64,000 bases of DNA from Candidatus Thiodiazotropha sp. (ex Myrtea sp. 'scaly one' KF741663) (GTDB taxonomy: Bacteria; Pseudomonadota; Gammaproteobacteria; Chromatiales; Chromatiaceae). Shown one piece after another: positions 51,781 to 61,642 of this stretch. Where the stretch lies: assembly GCA_025655555.1 (NCBI GenBank), contig JAHXIQ010000002.1:434001-498000 (forward strand), in the 5' to 3' direction. The translations under genes were made by a program, and so were the position numbers. The notes beneath the pieces are model-generated. The model had not been told where the DNA came from, made no database searches, and saw only the letters and a list, made by a program, of their open reading frames with translations. Position 1 is the first letter of the stretch. Every line of letters starts with the position of its first letter.

Positions 51781-52515
51781 ATGAAGCACACCACAAAACC
51801 ACCCAAATCCTTACTGCGCAAGGTCGGCAGGGCGATTGCCGACTACGACATGATTCGTGATGGGGACCGAATCCTGCTGGGGGTCTCTGGCGGCAAGGAT
51901 TCACTTTCGCTGTTGCAGATTCTCAGCCATCTGAAAACCTATGCACCGGTCCGTTTTGAGCTGGGAGTGATCACTGTCGATCCTGAAGTGGAGGGCTTCG
52001 ATCCTGTACCCCTCAAGGACTATTACGAGCAGCTGGGTCTACCCTGGCACTATGCGGAACAGCCGATCATGGAAGAGGCGGCAAAGAATATGGATGGTGA
52101 CTCCTTTTGCTCTTACTGTGCTCGGATGAAGCGGGGCATCATGTATAGCACCTGCCGAAGGGAGGGCTACAATGTTCTAGCATTGGCCCAACATCTGGAT
52201 GATCTGGCGGAGAGTTTAATGATGTCCCTGTTCCATGCAGGGCAACTACGTACCATGAAGGCGCACTATCTCAACGATGCAGGGGATATCCGTATTATCC
52301 GCCCGTTGGTCTACTGTCGCGAAACCCAGACCGGTGCCTTTGCCGTAGAAGCGGGACTGCCGATTATTCCGGATAGCTGCCCCGCCTGCTTTACAGCACC
52401 TACGCAACGGGCCTATATGAAACAATTGCTGGCGGCCGAGGAGCAGAATAACCGTCACCTGCTGGCCAACATGCTGCACGCAATGAAACCTTTGATGGAC
52501 GAAACGCCACCATGA
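51781..52515 (+). CDS. TtcA-family PP-loop ATPase (tRNA thiolation-like)
   Basis: 'LLGVSGGKDSLSLLQIL' PP-loop; 'SFCSYCARMKRGIMY' CxxC; 'CPACF'. Confidence 0.85.
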   Translation: MKHTTKPPKSLLRKVGRAIADYDMIRDGDRILLGVSGGKDSLSLLQILSHLKTYAPVRFELGVITVDPEVEGFDPVPLKDYYEQLGLPWHYAEQPIMEEAAKNMDGDSFCSYCARMKRGIMYSTCRREGYNVLALAQHLDDLAESLMMSLFHAGQLRTMKAHYLNDAGDIRIIRPLVYCRETQTGAFAVEAGLPIIPDSCPACFTAPTQRAYMKQLLAAEEQNNRHLLANMLHAMKPLMDETPP

Positions 52516-52970
52516 AGATCAAGCATATTTCAATTCCCACCAAGGTCGCACGTCCAGGTATGTTGGTTGGTGAGGTGATGACTGAGTGCGTCGAAAAGGA
52601 TGTGCCGGGCATACCCTTTGTGGATGCGGAGGGTAATCTCTCCGGCCGCTTCTCCGTCAGGCATCTATTCCTGCTCTGCTGTATTCCGCAAGATATTATC
52701 CAGGGCGCCCATCTGCTTGGGGATGATATTGAGGATCTCGATTTTCCTCATATACGGGCGGATGACCTGATGGCGCGAAAAGTAGAAGAGTTTATTTTTC
52801 CCGATGTCATTCGCTTGTCTCCTAATTTTCAGGCCATCAAGGCGCTCGCCATTATGGAGCAGTACAACACCGAGTATCTCTTTGTGACAGAGGGTGATGA
52901 TTACCAGGGTGTCGTTACCCGCCTGAGTATCGCCAAGGCGATTGTCACCAAAGTGTGCTGCGTCGAATAA
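52512..52970 (+). CDS. CBS-domain protein
   Basis: two CBS-like repeats 'VGEVMTECVEKDVPGIPFVDAEGNLSGRFSVRHL', 'AIKALAIMEQYNTEYLFVTEGDDYQGVVTRLSI'; ATGA overlap with upstream gene. Confidence 0.8.
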   Translation: MKIKHISIPTKVARPGMLVGEVMTECVEKDVPGIPFVDAEGNLSGRFSVRHLFLLCCIPQDIIQGAHLLGDDIEDLDFPHIRADDLMARKVEEFIFPDVIRLSPNFQAIKALAIMEQYNTEYLFVTEGDDYQGVVTRLSIAKAIVTKVCCVE

Positions 52971-52977
52971 GCTGATT

Positions 52978-54288
52978 ATGGAAAACGTTACCCAGGAAAT
53001 GTGGACCTCGGCAGCCATATTGGTTGTGGCCTACACACTGATTTTTTCAGAGGTACTGCATCGAACCACTGCGGCCATTCTTGGTGCGGTGGTCATGATT
53101 GGCGTGGGTATGTACATGGGGTTTTATACCCAGCAGGCTGCGATGTTGGCAGTGGACGGTAATACTATTCTGCTGCTTGCGGCTATGATGATGCTGGTTG
53201 CCTTGCTGCGTCCCACCGGTGCATTCGATTTTGCTGCGGTACACATCACCCACTGGGCCAAGGGCAATCCCAAACTGCTGCTGATCTATCTCAGCCTGGC
53301 AGTGAGCCTGATCAGTATGATTCTCGACAATGTCACCACGGTGATTGTGTTTGCCCCCTTAACTGTTCTGATCTGTCGCTTGCTTAAGATCAATCCTATG
53401 CCCTACCTGATGGCGGAGGCGATGCTTTCCAATATCGGTGGTGCAGCCACTCTGGTCGGCGACCCGCCCAATCTGATGATAGGTAGTGCAGGAGATATCA
53501 GCTTCAATTCCTTCCTGGTCCACATGGGGTTTCCCGTCATGGTGGTCTGGGTGGGTACTGTGGGCCTGATGCTGTTTCTGTTTCGTGATCAACTGGCCGA
53601 AGGTGGCAAGGACCCGAGGACTCTGGTAGCTACCCATGCCATCAAGGATGTGGAGGGTTTGAAGCGGATTCTGTTCTCTCTCGGCGTGGTTGTGGTGCTT
53701 TTCTTTATCCATCACACACTACATGTGTTGCCTGCCTATGCCTCCTTTATCGGCCTGACCCTGGCTCTATTGTTAATCCGTCCCGATATGGAAAAGCTCT
53801 TTGGTGACGTGAATTGGTCGGTACTTTTTTTCTTTGCCGGACTGTTTATGATCGTGGGTGGTGTGGAGGCTTCCGGCCTACTGGATCTGCTGGGTCACCA
53901 GCTGGCGAAGCTGGCCCAAGATCCGGGTATGTTGTTGCTGACGGGGCTTTTGTTGATGTGGGTAGCGGCGATTCTCAGTGCCGTAGTGGATAACATCCCC
54001 TTCACAGTCACCATGATTCCGATCATTCTGGGTTTGGAGAGCAGTGGTGTGAATATCGCCCCGCTCTGGTGGGCGCTTGCCTTGGGTGTGGGGCTGGGGG
54101 GGAACGGCACCCATATCGGTGCGACGGCCAATATCATTGCCGTCAGTGAATCTGAGAAGAGTGGTATGCCGGAGGCAAAAATCACCCCCATACTGTGGAT
54201 GCGCACCGGTTTGCCCGTGATGTTTTTCGGTTTGATCCTGGCCAGTGCGGTCTACTGGCTCTTTTTTGAAACGTTTACCACAATCTGA
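52978..54288 (+). CDS. ArsB/NhaD ion-transporter superfamily permease
   Basis: 'ISMILDNVTTVIVFAPLTVLI', 'SNIGGAATLVGDPPNLMIGSA', 'NGTHIGATANIIAVS'. Confidence 0.9.
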   Translation: MENVTQEMWTSAAILVVAYTLIFSEVLHRTTAAILGAVVMIGVGMYMGFYTQQAAMLAVDGNTILLLAAMMMLVALLRPTGAFDFAAVHITHWAKGNPKLLLIYLSLAVSLISMILDNVTTVIVFAPLTVLICRLLKINPMPYLMAEAMLSNIGGAATLVGDPPNLMIGSAGDISFNSFLVHMGFPVMVVWVGTVGLMLFLFRDQLAEGGKDPRTLVATHAIKDVEGLKRILFSLGVVVVLFFIHHTLHVLPAYASFIGLTLALLLIRPDMEKLFGDVNWSVLFFFAGLFMIVGGVEASGLLDLLGHQLAKLAQDPGMLLLTGLLLMWVAAILSAVVDNIPFTVTMIPIILGLESSGVNIAPLWWALALGVGLGGNGTHIGATANIIAVSESEKSGMPEAKITPILWMRTGLPVMFFGLILASAVYWLFFETFTTI

Positions 54289-54334
54289 CACTGCCGATGT
54301 TGAGGTTGGTCTGCCATGGGCAGGGAGCATGACC

Positions 54335-55714
54335 ATGAACCTTTCGAGAAGATTTCACATTTTTTTGCTCTTTACAGCGCTCTTGCTGGGAGGCTGTGCG
54401 AAACATCAACTCTACCGTAGTGAGTTGACGATCTGCGAAGGGGTGGATACTGAGCAGACATGTGCTCAGCACGCTATGGCGCGTGAATCTTCAGCCGGGC
54501 AGGCAGAAGACGACTATCTGTTGGCTTTCATCGAGTTTGATGATCAGGGGCAACTCTTCTCTCGAGAGCAGATGCGAGCGGTCACTGATGAACTGAATCG
54601 CATGACGGCATCGGATGATCTGCTCATGGTGGTCTTCGTTCACGGTTGGAAACACTCGGCAGCCCCCAACGACAGTAATATTCATACCTTCCGCGAGACC
54701 CTGCGTCGACTGAGTCTGCTTGAGTCGAATATGAGTCGACTGCAGAATAGAAAACCGCGTCGGGTCGCCGGCATCTACTTGGGTTGGCGTGGAGGTTCCC
54801 TGACACTGCCTGTACTGAAGGAACTGACATTCTGGGAACGTAAGAACACTGCTCACAAAGTGGGGCGTGGGGCACTTACCGAAGTACTCAATCACCTGGA
54901 GCTGATTCGCAATACCCGAAATCATCTGGTTTCGGATGAGGCGCATCGTGCTGAGACGCGCCTGGTGGTGGTGGGACACAGTTTCGGTGGTGCCGTGGTC
55001 TACTCCTCTCTATCGCAAATATTGATGAGCCGGTTCGTGGATACATTGGGTCCAGTTAGCGTGGTCTCTGATGTGGTTGGTTTCGGTGACCTGGTCGTGC
55101 TGATCAACCCCGCGTTTGAGGCGGCCCGTTTCAGCTCGCTCAGTGATATGGCAAATGAGCGCAGCAGTTATTTTGAGAGTCAGTTGCCGGTCATGGCAAT
55201 TTTGACCTCAGAGGCTGATGGTGCGACAAAATATGCCTTTCCCATGGGTCGCGGACTCTCTACTCTGTTTGAAACCTATCGTGCGACGGATCGAGCAAAC
55301 CCGGTCAATGATGCTCAGGTTAAGATCGATCAGCGAGAAGCCAATATCCAAGCGGTGGGTCACTATCGACCCTATCGAACTCATACGCTTAAAGCGGAAG
55401 GTCCAACTTCACCGGCCCTGCCAACGATAGAGGACACCCTGAGCCAATTTCGTACTGTCAGCCAGGGATGGGAGGATGATGCCCCGGGGAGCCGTATCAA
55501 TTTTGATGGGTCGGTGCTGGAGAGAAGCCTCGATTCTGTGGGAAAGAATCCCTACCTGGTGATCCAGGTGGATGAGGCCTTGATCGGCGGCCACAATGAG
55601 ATTGATGACCCACGCATCGCATCGTTCGTACGCCAGCTGATTTTACTCTCCAGCCAACAGGCCGATCCTGATGTGCGTCGCCAGTTGCGTGCGCTGTTAC
55701 CGCCTGCACAGTGA
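54335..55714 (+). CDS. lipoprotein alpha/beta hydrolase
   Basis: lipobox 'LLLGGCAKH'; 'VFVHGWKHSAAPNDSN'; nucleophile elbow 'GHSFGGAVV'. Confidence 0.85.
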   Translation: MNLSRRFHIFLLFTALLLGGCAKHQLYRSELTICEGVDTEQTCAQHAMARESSAGQAEDDYLLAFIEFDDQGQLFSREQMRAVTDELNRMTASDDLLMVVFVHGWKHSAAPNDSNIHTFRETLRRLSLLESNMSRLQNRKPRRVAGIYLGWRGGSLTLPVLKELTFWERKNTAHKVGRGALTEVLNHLELIRNTRNHLVSDEAHRAETRLVVVGHSFGGAVVYSSLSQILMSRFVDTLGPVSVVSDVVGFGDLVVLINPAFEAARFSSLSDMANERSSYFESQLPVMAILTSEADGATKYAFPMGRGLSTLFETYRATDRANPVNDAQVKIDQREANIQAVGHYRPYRTHTLKAEGPTSPALPTIEDTLSQFRTVSQGWEDDAPGSRINFDGSVLERSLDSVGKNPYLVIQVDEALIGGHNEIDDPRIASFVRQLILLSSQQADPDVRRQLRALLPPAQ

Positions 55715-55883
55715 CCGACTATAAAATCTCTGCCACCTCCCGCTGAACCGTCGTCAATCGACATGTTGGTTTGATATACCCCAATCAGAGCGTTTGTATA
55801 TAGCGCCGCATTAACTTGACTGTTTTTCTAGGTATTTCTATAGGTATTGGGAGATCAACGGAAAAATCACGGGAGAACCGAAG

Positions 55884-56093
55884 ATGAATATCCGTACCAC
55901 CACCGATCCGATTAGTCTGCGCGAAGTCCCGGATCCCGAACAACACCCCTGTCTCTATGAGGGTGACGGTGACAACGGTATCGAGATCTATTTCGAGAGT
56001 GAAGAGAACAAACGCATCTATCTCGATATGGAGTTGGAAGGGCGTAAAGTCATTGCAGGTAATGACACAGATGATTACATCGCAGAAGGGTAA
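55884..56093 (+). CDS. conserved hypothetical small acidic protein
   Basis: 69 aa ORF, SD present, cotranscribed orientation with 56108. Confidence 0.6.
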   Translation: MNIRTTTDPISLREVPDPEQHPCLYEGDGDNGIEIYFESEENKRIYLDMELEGRKVIAGNDTDDYIAEG

Positions 56094-56107
56094 GGAGGCT
56101 TGGTCAC

Positions 56108-56617
56108 ATGATCTTAAGACGTCTCTATCTTCTTGTACCGGGTAAGTCTCAGGCGGAAGCGGTAGTGCGGGATCTGATGGCTGAACGTATCAGTCGCAAG
56201 CACATTCACACCATTGCCAAGTCGGGAGTTGAGATCGATGGTTTGCCCGAAGCCACCCTGAGACAACGCAGCGACTTCGGTGCCAAGCTGGAGCGCTGGT
56301 TTTGGGACATGAATCTGGTGGTCTTTTTTGCTGCCCTGGCCCTACTGGCGATTGCTCTTCTGTCCGCTGCATGGTTCTGGGCGGCAGCAGCTGCCACCAT
56401 GGCGGTAACCAATGTGGTGTTGGGCTATCTTTTCGCAGGGCATGTCCCGAGAACCCATGTCGAGGATTGCCTGACACCTCTGCGACATGGAGAAATTCTC
56501 CTGCTGGTCGACGTACCTCGTTGGCGGATTACGCAAGTCGAGCGGACGATCCGCCAAAGCCATCCCGAGGTAGAGATCGGTGGTGTTGGCTGGGGACTTG
56601 ATGCCCTGGGCATCTAA
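56108..56617 (+). CDS. hypothetical membrane protein
   Basis: 'MILRRLYLLVPGKSQAEAVVRDLMAERISRKHIHTIA' with two central TM helices. Confidence 0.7.
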   Translation: MILRRLYLLVPGKSQAEAVVRDLMAERISRKHIHTIAKSGVEIDGLPEATLRQRSDFGAKLERWFWDMNLVVFFAALALLAIALLSAAWFWAAAAATMAVTNVVLGYLFAGHVPRTHVEDCLTPLRHGEILLLVDVPRWRITQVERTIRQSHPEVEIGGVGWGLDALGI

Positions 56618-56771
56618 CCTACACGGTTCACCAGCCCCAAAAGGGTGGTGCGTCAGCACCACCCGGTTTTTTTCTTCCCCGGCATTCACAGAAGCCAATG
56701 GCTGACGGCTCATGATAGACTCTGGCTCGTATCTATGAGTCAGGCATGATTGCCAATATTGCGAGGGAAGC

Positions 56772-59555
56772 ATGAAGCTGCCGAATAAATCTTTGACCTT
56801 ACGTTTTCTTATTTTTTGGGTGCTGATCTCAGCATTGTTTATCTCGGGTTGTAACCTTTTAACCAGCAATGAAGAGCGTTTCCGCAAAGCGGTTGAGCAT
56901 CAGGAAAAAGGTGAGCTGAGAGCGGCCACTATCGAGTTTAAAAACGTTATAAAAAGTGACCCTGAACATGCTGAGGCTCGCTGGCAGTTGGGAAAGACCT
57001 ATCTGGAGATGAATGACGGTTTAAGCGCAAAGAAGGAGTTGATTCGCGCCCGTTCGCTCGGCATTTCAGATACAGCATTGGTTGCTGCCCTGGCGAAAGC
57101 TTACCTGCTGACGACCGAACCGGAGGAGGCATTACGCCTTCTCGACGAGACGCCCTCGCTTCCAAAGAATGCGGAAAACCTCTCTCTGCGAGGTGAGGTA
57201 GAGCTGGCCCTGGGACGCACGAAAGCAGCAAAACAGAACTTTCAGTCAAGTCTGGCGGCAGATCCTGCATACATTCGGGCACGCTATGGCCTGATCCGAT
57301 TGGCCTTAAGTGAGAAATCCAATACAGAGGCTGCTCAACAGATCGCAAAGGTGCTGGAAGTGGATGAGAATGACTTCCAGGGGCTTATCTACCAGGCCGA
57401 AATGGAACTCAACAAAGGGAATCCCCAGGCAGCTATCACAGCCTACAATCAGGCTTTGAAATCGTCGGACAGCACCTTTGTCAGGATTGGGTTAGCGAGA
57501 GCTTATCTGGCTGTCAGTAATACGGTTGAAGCAGACAAACAACTGGAAGCTGTTGCAGAGAAAGACCCGAATAACCTTGTCGTGCGCTATCTGAAAGCAG
57601 TTTCAGCACATCAACGTAATGATCTTTCAACGGCGAAATCACTACTGCTTGAAGTGGTCGGTAAGGCGCCGGAGCACTATCCCAGTCTGTTATTGCTGGG
57701 TTCGGTACACTTCAATCTTGCAGAATATGAGCAAGCGATAAATAACCTGGTCCGTTACCTGGCACATGATGAGACCCATGTGCGAGCAAAGAAGGTACTG
57801 GCTCAATCCTATGTCAAACTGGGGGATCTGGATCGTGCCATCGAGCGATTGGAATCTGCCGCAGACACGACACCCAACGACCCTGAGCTGATCATGATGT
57901 TGGGTAATCTCTATACCGGTAAAGGTGACTATGCCACAGGCCAGAGTTATTACGACAAGGCGAAGAAACTGGCGCCGGGCGTGAAAGAGATCGAGACCCG
58001 TATGGCCCTCAATCGCTGGGCATCGGGCGATCACGATCAGGCAATTGCCGAGCTCAATACGATCGTGGGTTCGGATCAGTCCTATCTGCCCGCAGAGATG
58101 GCATTGATTACTGCCCATATGAAATCGAAGGATTATCCACAAGCATTGGATACTGCCCGTAAGCTGATTGACAAGCGACCCGACATGCCTACGGCCTATG
58201 CGATGGCCGCTGCCGCTCAGGAGGCCATGGGTGCAAAAGCAGAAGCGGTGAGCTACCTGGAGCAGTCCGTCCAGGTCGATCCGCAATACATGAGTGGCTA
58301 TCTGCTGCTCGCCAGAATGGCGCAAGCGGAGGGTGACGTCGCACAAGCTAGAAATCACCTGGAATCGGCATTAGCACAGAAACCGAATGCAGAGAAAGCG
58401 CTCCTGATGTTGGCAACACTGGAGGAGCAGGAGGGTAACAAGGAGCAAGCGGCCAAATTGGTGGAACAAGCCAGGGTGGGTAACCCCAAGGCAATCACAC
58501 CGAGGATCTTATTGGCCAACGCCGCTTTGCGCCAAGGTAAGCTCGATGAGGCTCGGGAGCTGGCGGAAGAGACACTGGAAATCGCTCCTGCAAATACTTC
58601 TGCACTACTGTTGCTGGCCGAACTGGAGCAGGCCGCGGGAGATGACAATGCGGCATTAAGAGTCTACGAAAAACTGCTGGATGCCAACCCCCAAATGATT
58701 GATGGGCGGATGAAGAAGGCAACCTTACAGGCGAAGCTGGGGGATCTAACCGGTGCCCAGCGCTCACTTGAAAAAATCTTGGCGCAAGACAGCACTCATA
58801 TGGCGGCACAATGGGCGCTGGGTGGTATTGCCTTGAAGCAGGGCAAACCGGAAAAGGCCGCTGAGCATGCGAAGCGATTGATCGCAGACCATGCTGAGTC
58901 TGCTGCCGGTTACTCCCTCAAAGGCGACGTGCTGATGAGCCAGAAAAAATATGAGACGGCATTACCTGCATATCGGGAAGCCTTCACCCGATCAGAGGGA
59001 CGGCTCTCCATGTTCAAGGTCAGCCAGGCACTACAGGCGATGGGTCGAAGCCAAGAGTCTCAAGCGCTGATGAGCCAGTGGTTGGAAAAGCGGCCCGATG
59101 ATCTTGTGACCCGGCTCAGCTACGCAACACAACTGCAATCCCAGGGTGACGATAAAAAGGCGATCACCCAGTATCAACGGATCTTAAAACAACAGCCTGA
59201 TCATGTGGTGGCCATGAACAATCTGGCCTGGCTCTATTATGCACAGGGAAGCACTGAGAATGCCCTGGCCCTGGCTGAGCAGGCCTACAAAGCGGCACCG
59301 ACTGTGCCGGGGATCATCGATACCTATGGCTGGATTCTGGTCAACAACAACCAGGTGGATGCCGGCCTGAAACTGCTTGAGGAGGCCGCTGCCAAACAGC
59401 CAGCCGATCTCGATATACGCTATCATCTGGCCGCGGCGCATGCCCGCACCGGTAACAGCGCTCGTGCCAAGCGTGAACTGACGGAGATCCTTGCTTCGAA
59501 TAAAGCATTCAGCGAGCAGCAGAGCGCCAGTCAGTTGCTGGATAGTTTGCGATAA
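56772..59555 (+). CDS. TPR-repeat lipoprotein resembling PEP-CTERM-system protein PrsT
   Basis: lipobox 'LFISGCNLL', 'GELRAATIEFKNVIKSDPEHAEARWQLGKTYLEMND', ~20 TPRs over 900 aa. Confidence 0.85.
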   Translation: MKLPNKSLTLRFLIFWVLISALFISGCNLLTSNEERFRKAVEHQEKGELRAATIEFKNVIKSDPEHAEARWQLGKTYLEMNDGLSAKKELIRARSLGISDTALVAALAKAYLLTTEPEEALRLLDETPSLPKNAENLSLRGEVELALGRTKAAKQNFQSSLAADPAYIRARYGLIRLALSEKSNTEAAQQIAKVLEVDENDFQGLIYQAEMELNKGNPQAAITAYNQALKSSDSTFVRIGLARAYLAVSNTVEADKQLEAVAEKDPNNLVVRYLKAVSAHQRNDLSTAKSLLLEVVGKAPEHYPSLLLLGSVHFNLAEYEQAINNLVRYLAHDETHVRAKKVLAQSYVKLGDLDRAIERLESAADTTPNDPELIMMLGNLYTGKGDYATGQSYYDKAKKLAPGVKEIETRMALNRWASGDHDQAIAELNTIVGSDQSYLPAEMALITAHMKSKDYPQALDTARKLIDKRPDMPTAYAMAAAAQEAMGAKAEAVSYLEQSVQVDPQYMSGYLLLARMAQAEGDVAQARNHLESALAQKPNAEKALLMLATLEEQEGNKEQAAKLVEQARVGNPKAITPRILLANAALRQGKLDEARELAEETLEIAPANTSALLLLAELEQAAGDDNAALRVYEKLLDANPQMIDGRMKKATLQAKLGDLTGAQRSLEKILAQDSTHMAAQWALGGIALKQGKPEKAAEHAKRLIADHAESAAGYSLKGDVLMSQKKYETALPAYREAFTRSEGRLSMFKVSQALQAMGRSQESQALMSQWLEKRPDDLVTRLSYATQLQSQGDDKKAITQYQRILKQQPDHVVAMNNLAWLYYAQGSTENALALAEQAYKAAPTVPGIIDTYGWILVNNNQVDAGLKLLEEAAAKQPADLDIRYHLAAAHARTGNSARAKRELTEILASNKAFSEQQSASQLLDSLR

Positions 59556-59561
59556 ACGCCT

Positions 59562-59583
59562 CAGGGCCTGTTAACAGGCCCTG
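59562..59583. terminator. bidirectional hairpin CAGGGCCTG-TTAA-CAGGCCCTG
   Basis: 9-bp perfect inverted repeat between convergent genes; closely related to hairpin at 36081-36113. Confidence 0.65.
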
Positions 59584-59589
59584 GCTGTG

Positions 59590-61626
59590 TTAACCGGCGA
59601 TACCACTGTGTCGCAACAGCGGTTCGATCTCCGGCTCGCGGCCGCGAAAGGCCACGAACAGCTCCATGGCATCTTTCGCGCCGCCCTGTTCCAGGATCTC
59701 GTGCAGGAAGGCATGTCCTGCGTCGGGATTGAAGATCCCCTTCTCTTCAAAAAGTGAGAAGGCGTCCGCTGATAATACTTCGGCCCACTTGTAGCTGTAG
59801 TAACCTGCTGCATAGCCACCGGCAAAGATATGTGAGAAACCGTGTGGAAAACGGTTCCACACCGGTGGCTGGATAACCGAGACCTGCTGTCTGACCTGGC
59901 GCAGAATCTCATAGATTCGTCCGCCCTTCTGCGGATCAAACTCAAGATGGATGCGGAAGTCGAACAGGGAGAATTCCAGTTGACGCACCATCATCATGGC
60001 TGACTGAAAGTTCTTGGCATCATGCATGCGTTGGTAGAGGTCATCAGGAATAGGTTCACCCGTCTTCACATGACCTGAGATCAGGTCCAGCGCCTCCTTC
60101 TCCCAGCACCAGTTCTCCATAAACTGGCTTGGTAATTCCACCGCATCCCAGGCCACACCGCTGATACCGGCCACTGCGGGATAGTCGATGCGGGTCAGCA
60201 GGTGATGCAGGCCGTGACCGAACTCGTGAAACAGGGTCTCCACCTCATCGTGGGTGAAGCGTGCGGGCTCTCCATCCACCGGTGGTGAAAAATTACAGGT
60301 CAGATAGGCCACCGGGATCTGATCGATGGTGTCGGTGAAGAAGCGGCTGGCACAGTCGTCCATCCAGGCGCCGCCACGTTTCATGGGACGTGCATAAAGG
60401 TCGAGGTAGAACTGTCCCCGTAGCTGGTGATCGCTATCCCGGATCTCAAAAAAGCGTACATCGGGATGCCAGGTATCGACCCCTTCGACCTCCTGGATGC
60501 GGATGCCGTAGAGACGTTCCACCACGGCGAACATGCCGGGGATCACCCGGGTTTCTGGAAAGTAGGGTCTGAGCATCTCCTGGGAGATATTGTGTCGTTG
60601 TTGGCGCAGCTTCTCTGCGTAGTAGCCCACATCCCAGGCCTCTAGGTCGCTCATGCTGTGTTGGTGTTCGGCAAATGCCTTCAGCTCATTGAGTTCATGC
60701 TTTGCTTGATTGTGGGAGCGTGTTGCCAAATCGGTCAGAAAGGCTGTGACTTCATCCGTGTTGCGTGCCATCTTGCGCGCCAGGGAGCGTTCCGCATAGT
60801 TGGAAAAGCCAAGTAGCTGTGCCTGCTCATGGCGCAGAGAGAGAATCTGCTCCATCACATCCGTATTGTCGAACTCACCGGCTTGGGGCCCCTGGTCGGA
60901 TGCCCGGGTGGCGAATGCCTCGTAGACCTCCCGGCGCAGATCACGATTGTCCGCATAATTCATCACCGGCAGGTAAGAGGGAAAGTCCAGTGTCAGCAGC
61001 CAGCCTTCTTGATGATCGCGCTGCATGGCTGTCTGGCGGGCCAGTGCCAGGGCTGATTCAGGTAAACCTGCCAATTCAGAGACATCGGTGATCAGCCTGC
61101 TCCAGGCATTGGTGGCATCGAGCAGGTTCTCTTCGAACTTGGTGGTGAGCTGGGAGAGGGCCTGACTGATCTCTTTAAAGCGTTGTTTTTTCTCCGCCGG
61201 CAGGTCGACCCCCGAAAGCCGGAAGTCGAGCAGGGCATTATCGAGCAACTTGCTCTGTGCGGAGTTGAGCCCTTTACGATCTGCTGCGACGGCCTTGTAG
61301 GCATCACATAATGCGGTGTTCTGACCCATCTCCGTGGCATAGTCGCTGAGCTTGGGCAGACAGGCGTTGTAAGCCTTACGCAATGCGTCACTGTTGATCA
61401 CTGAATTCATATGGCTGACCGGTGACCAGACCCTGCTGAGCCGGTCATCAAGCATTTCGAGCGGCTCGATCAGGTTCTTCCACGTGTGTGTCTGTTGTGT
61501 ATCGAGAAGACGCTTGATCTCTGCCCGGTTCTCCTCCAGCAGCTGGTCAATGGCGGGTTCGATCATCTCAGGTGTGATGGCTGAGAAGGCAGGTAACCCG
61601 TCCATTTCAAGTAGGTGGTTGGTCAT
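59590..61626 (-). CDS. prlC: oligopeptidase A (M3 family)
   Basis: 'TLFHEFGHGLHHLLTRIDYPAVAGISGVAWDAVELPSQFMENW' HEFGH zinc site. Confidence 0.96.
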   Translation of the reverse strand: MTNHLLEMDGLPAFSAITPEMIEPAIDQLLEENRAEIKRLLDTQQTHTWKNLIEPLEMLDDRLSRVWSPVSHMNSVINSDALRKAYNACLPKLSDYATEMGQNTALCDAYKAVAADRKGLNSAQSKLLDNALLDFRLSGVDLPAEKKQRFKEISQALSQLTTKFEENLLDATNAWSRLITDVSELAGLPESALALARQTAMQRDHQEGWLLTLDFPSYLPVMNYADNRDLRREVYEAFATRASDQGPQAGEFDNTDVMEQILSLRHEQAQLLGFSNYAERSLARKMARNTDEVTAFLTDLATRSHNQAKHELNELKAFAEHQHSMSDLEAWDVGYYAEKLRQQRHNISQEMLRPYFPETRVIPGMFAVVERLYGIRIQEVEGVDTWHPDVRFFEIRDSDHQLRGQFYLDLYARPMKRGGAWMDDCASRFFTDTIDQIPVAYLTCNFSPPVDGEPARFTHDEVETLFHEFGHGLHHLLTRIDYPAVAGISGVAWDAVELPSQFMENWCWEKEALDLISGHVKTGEPIPDDLYQRMHDAKNFQSAMMMVRQLEFSLFDFRIHLEFDPQKGGRIYEILRQVRQQVSVIQPPVWNRFPHGFSHIFAGGYAAGYYSYKWAEVLSADAFSLFEEKGIFNPDAGHAFLHEILEQGGAKDAMELFVAFRGREPEIEPLLRHSGIAG

Positions 61627-61642
61627 AGTTCCAGTCCAGTGG

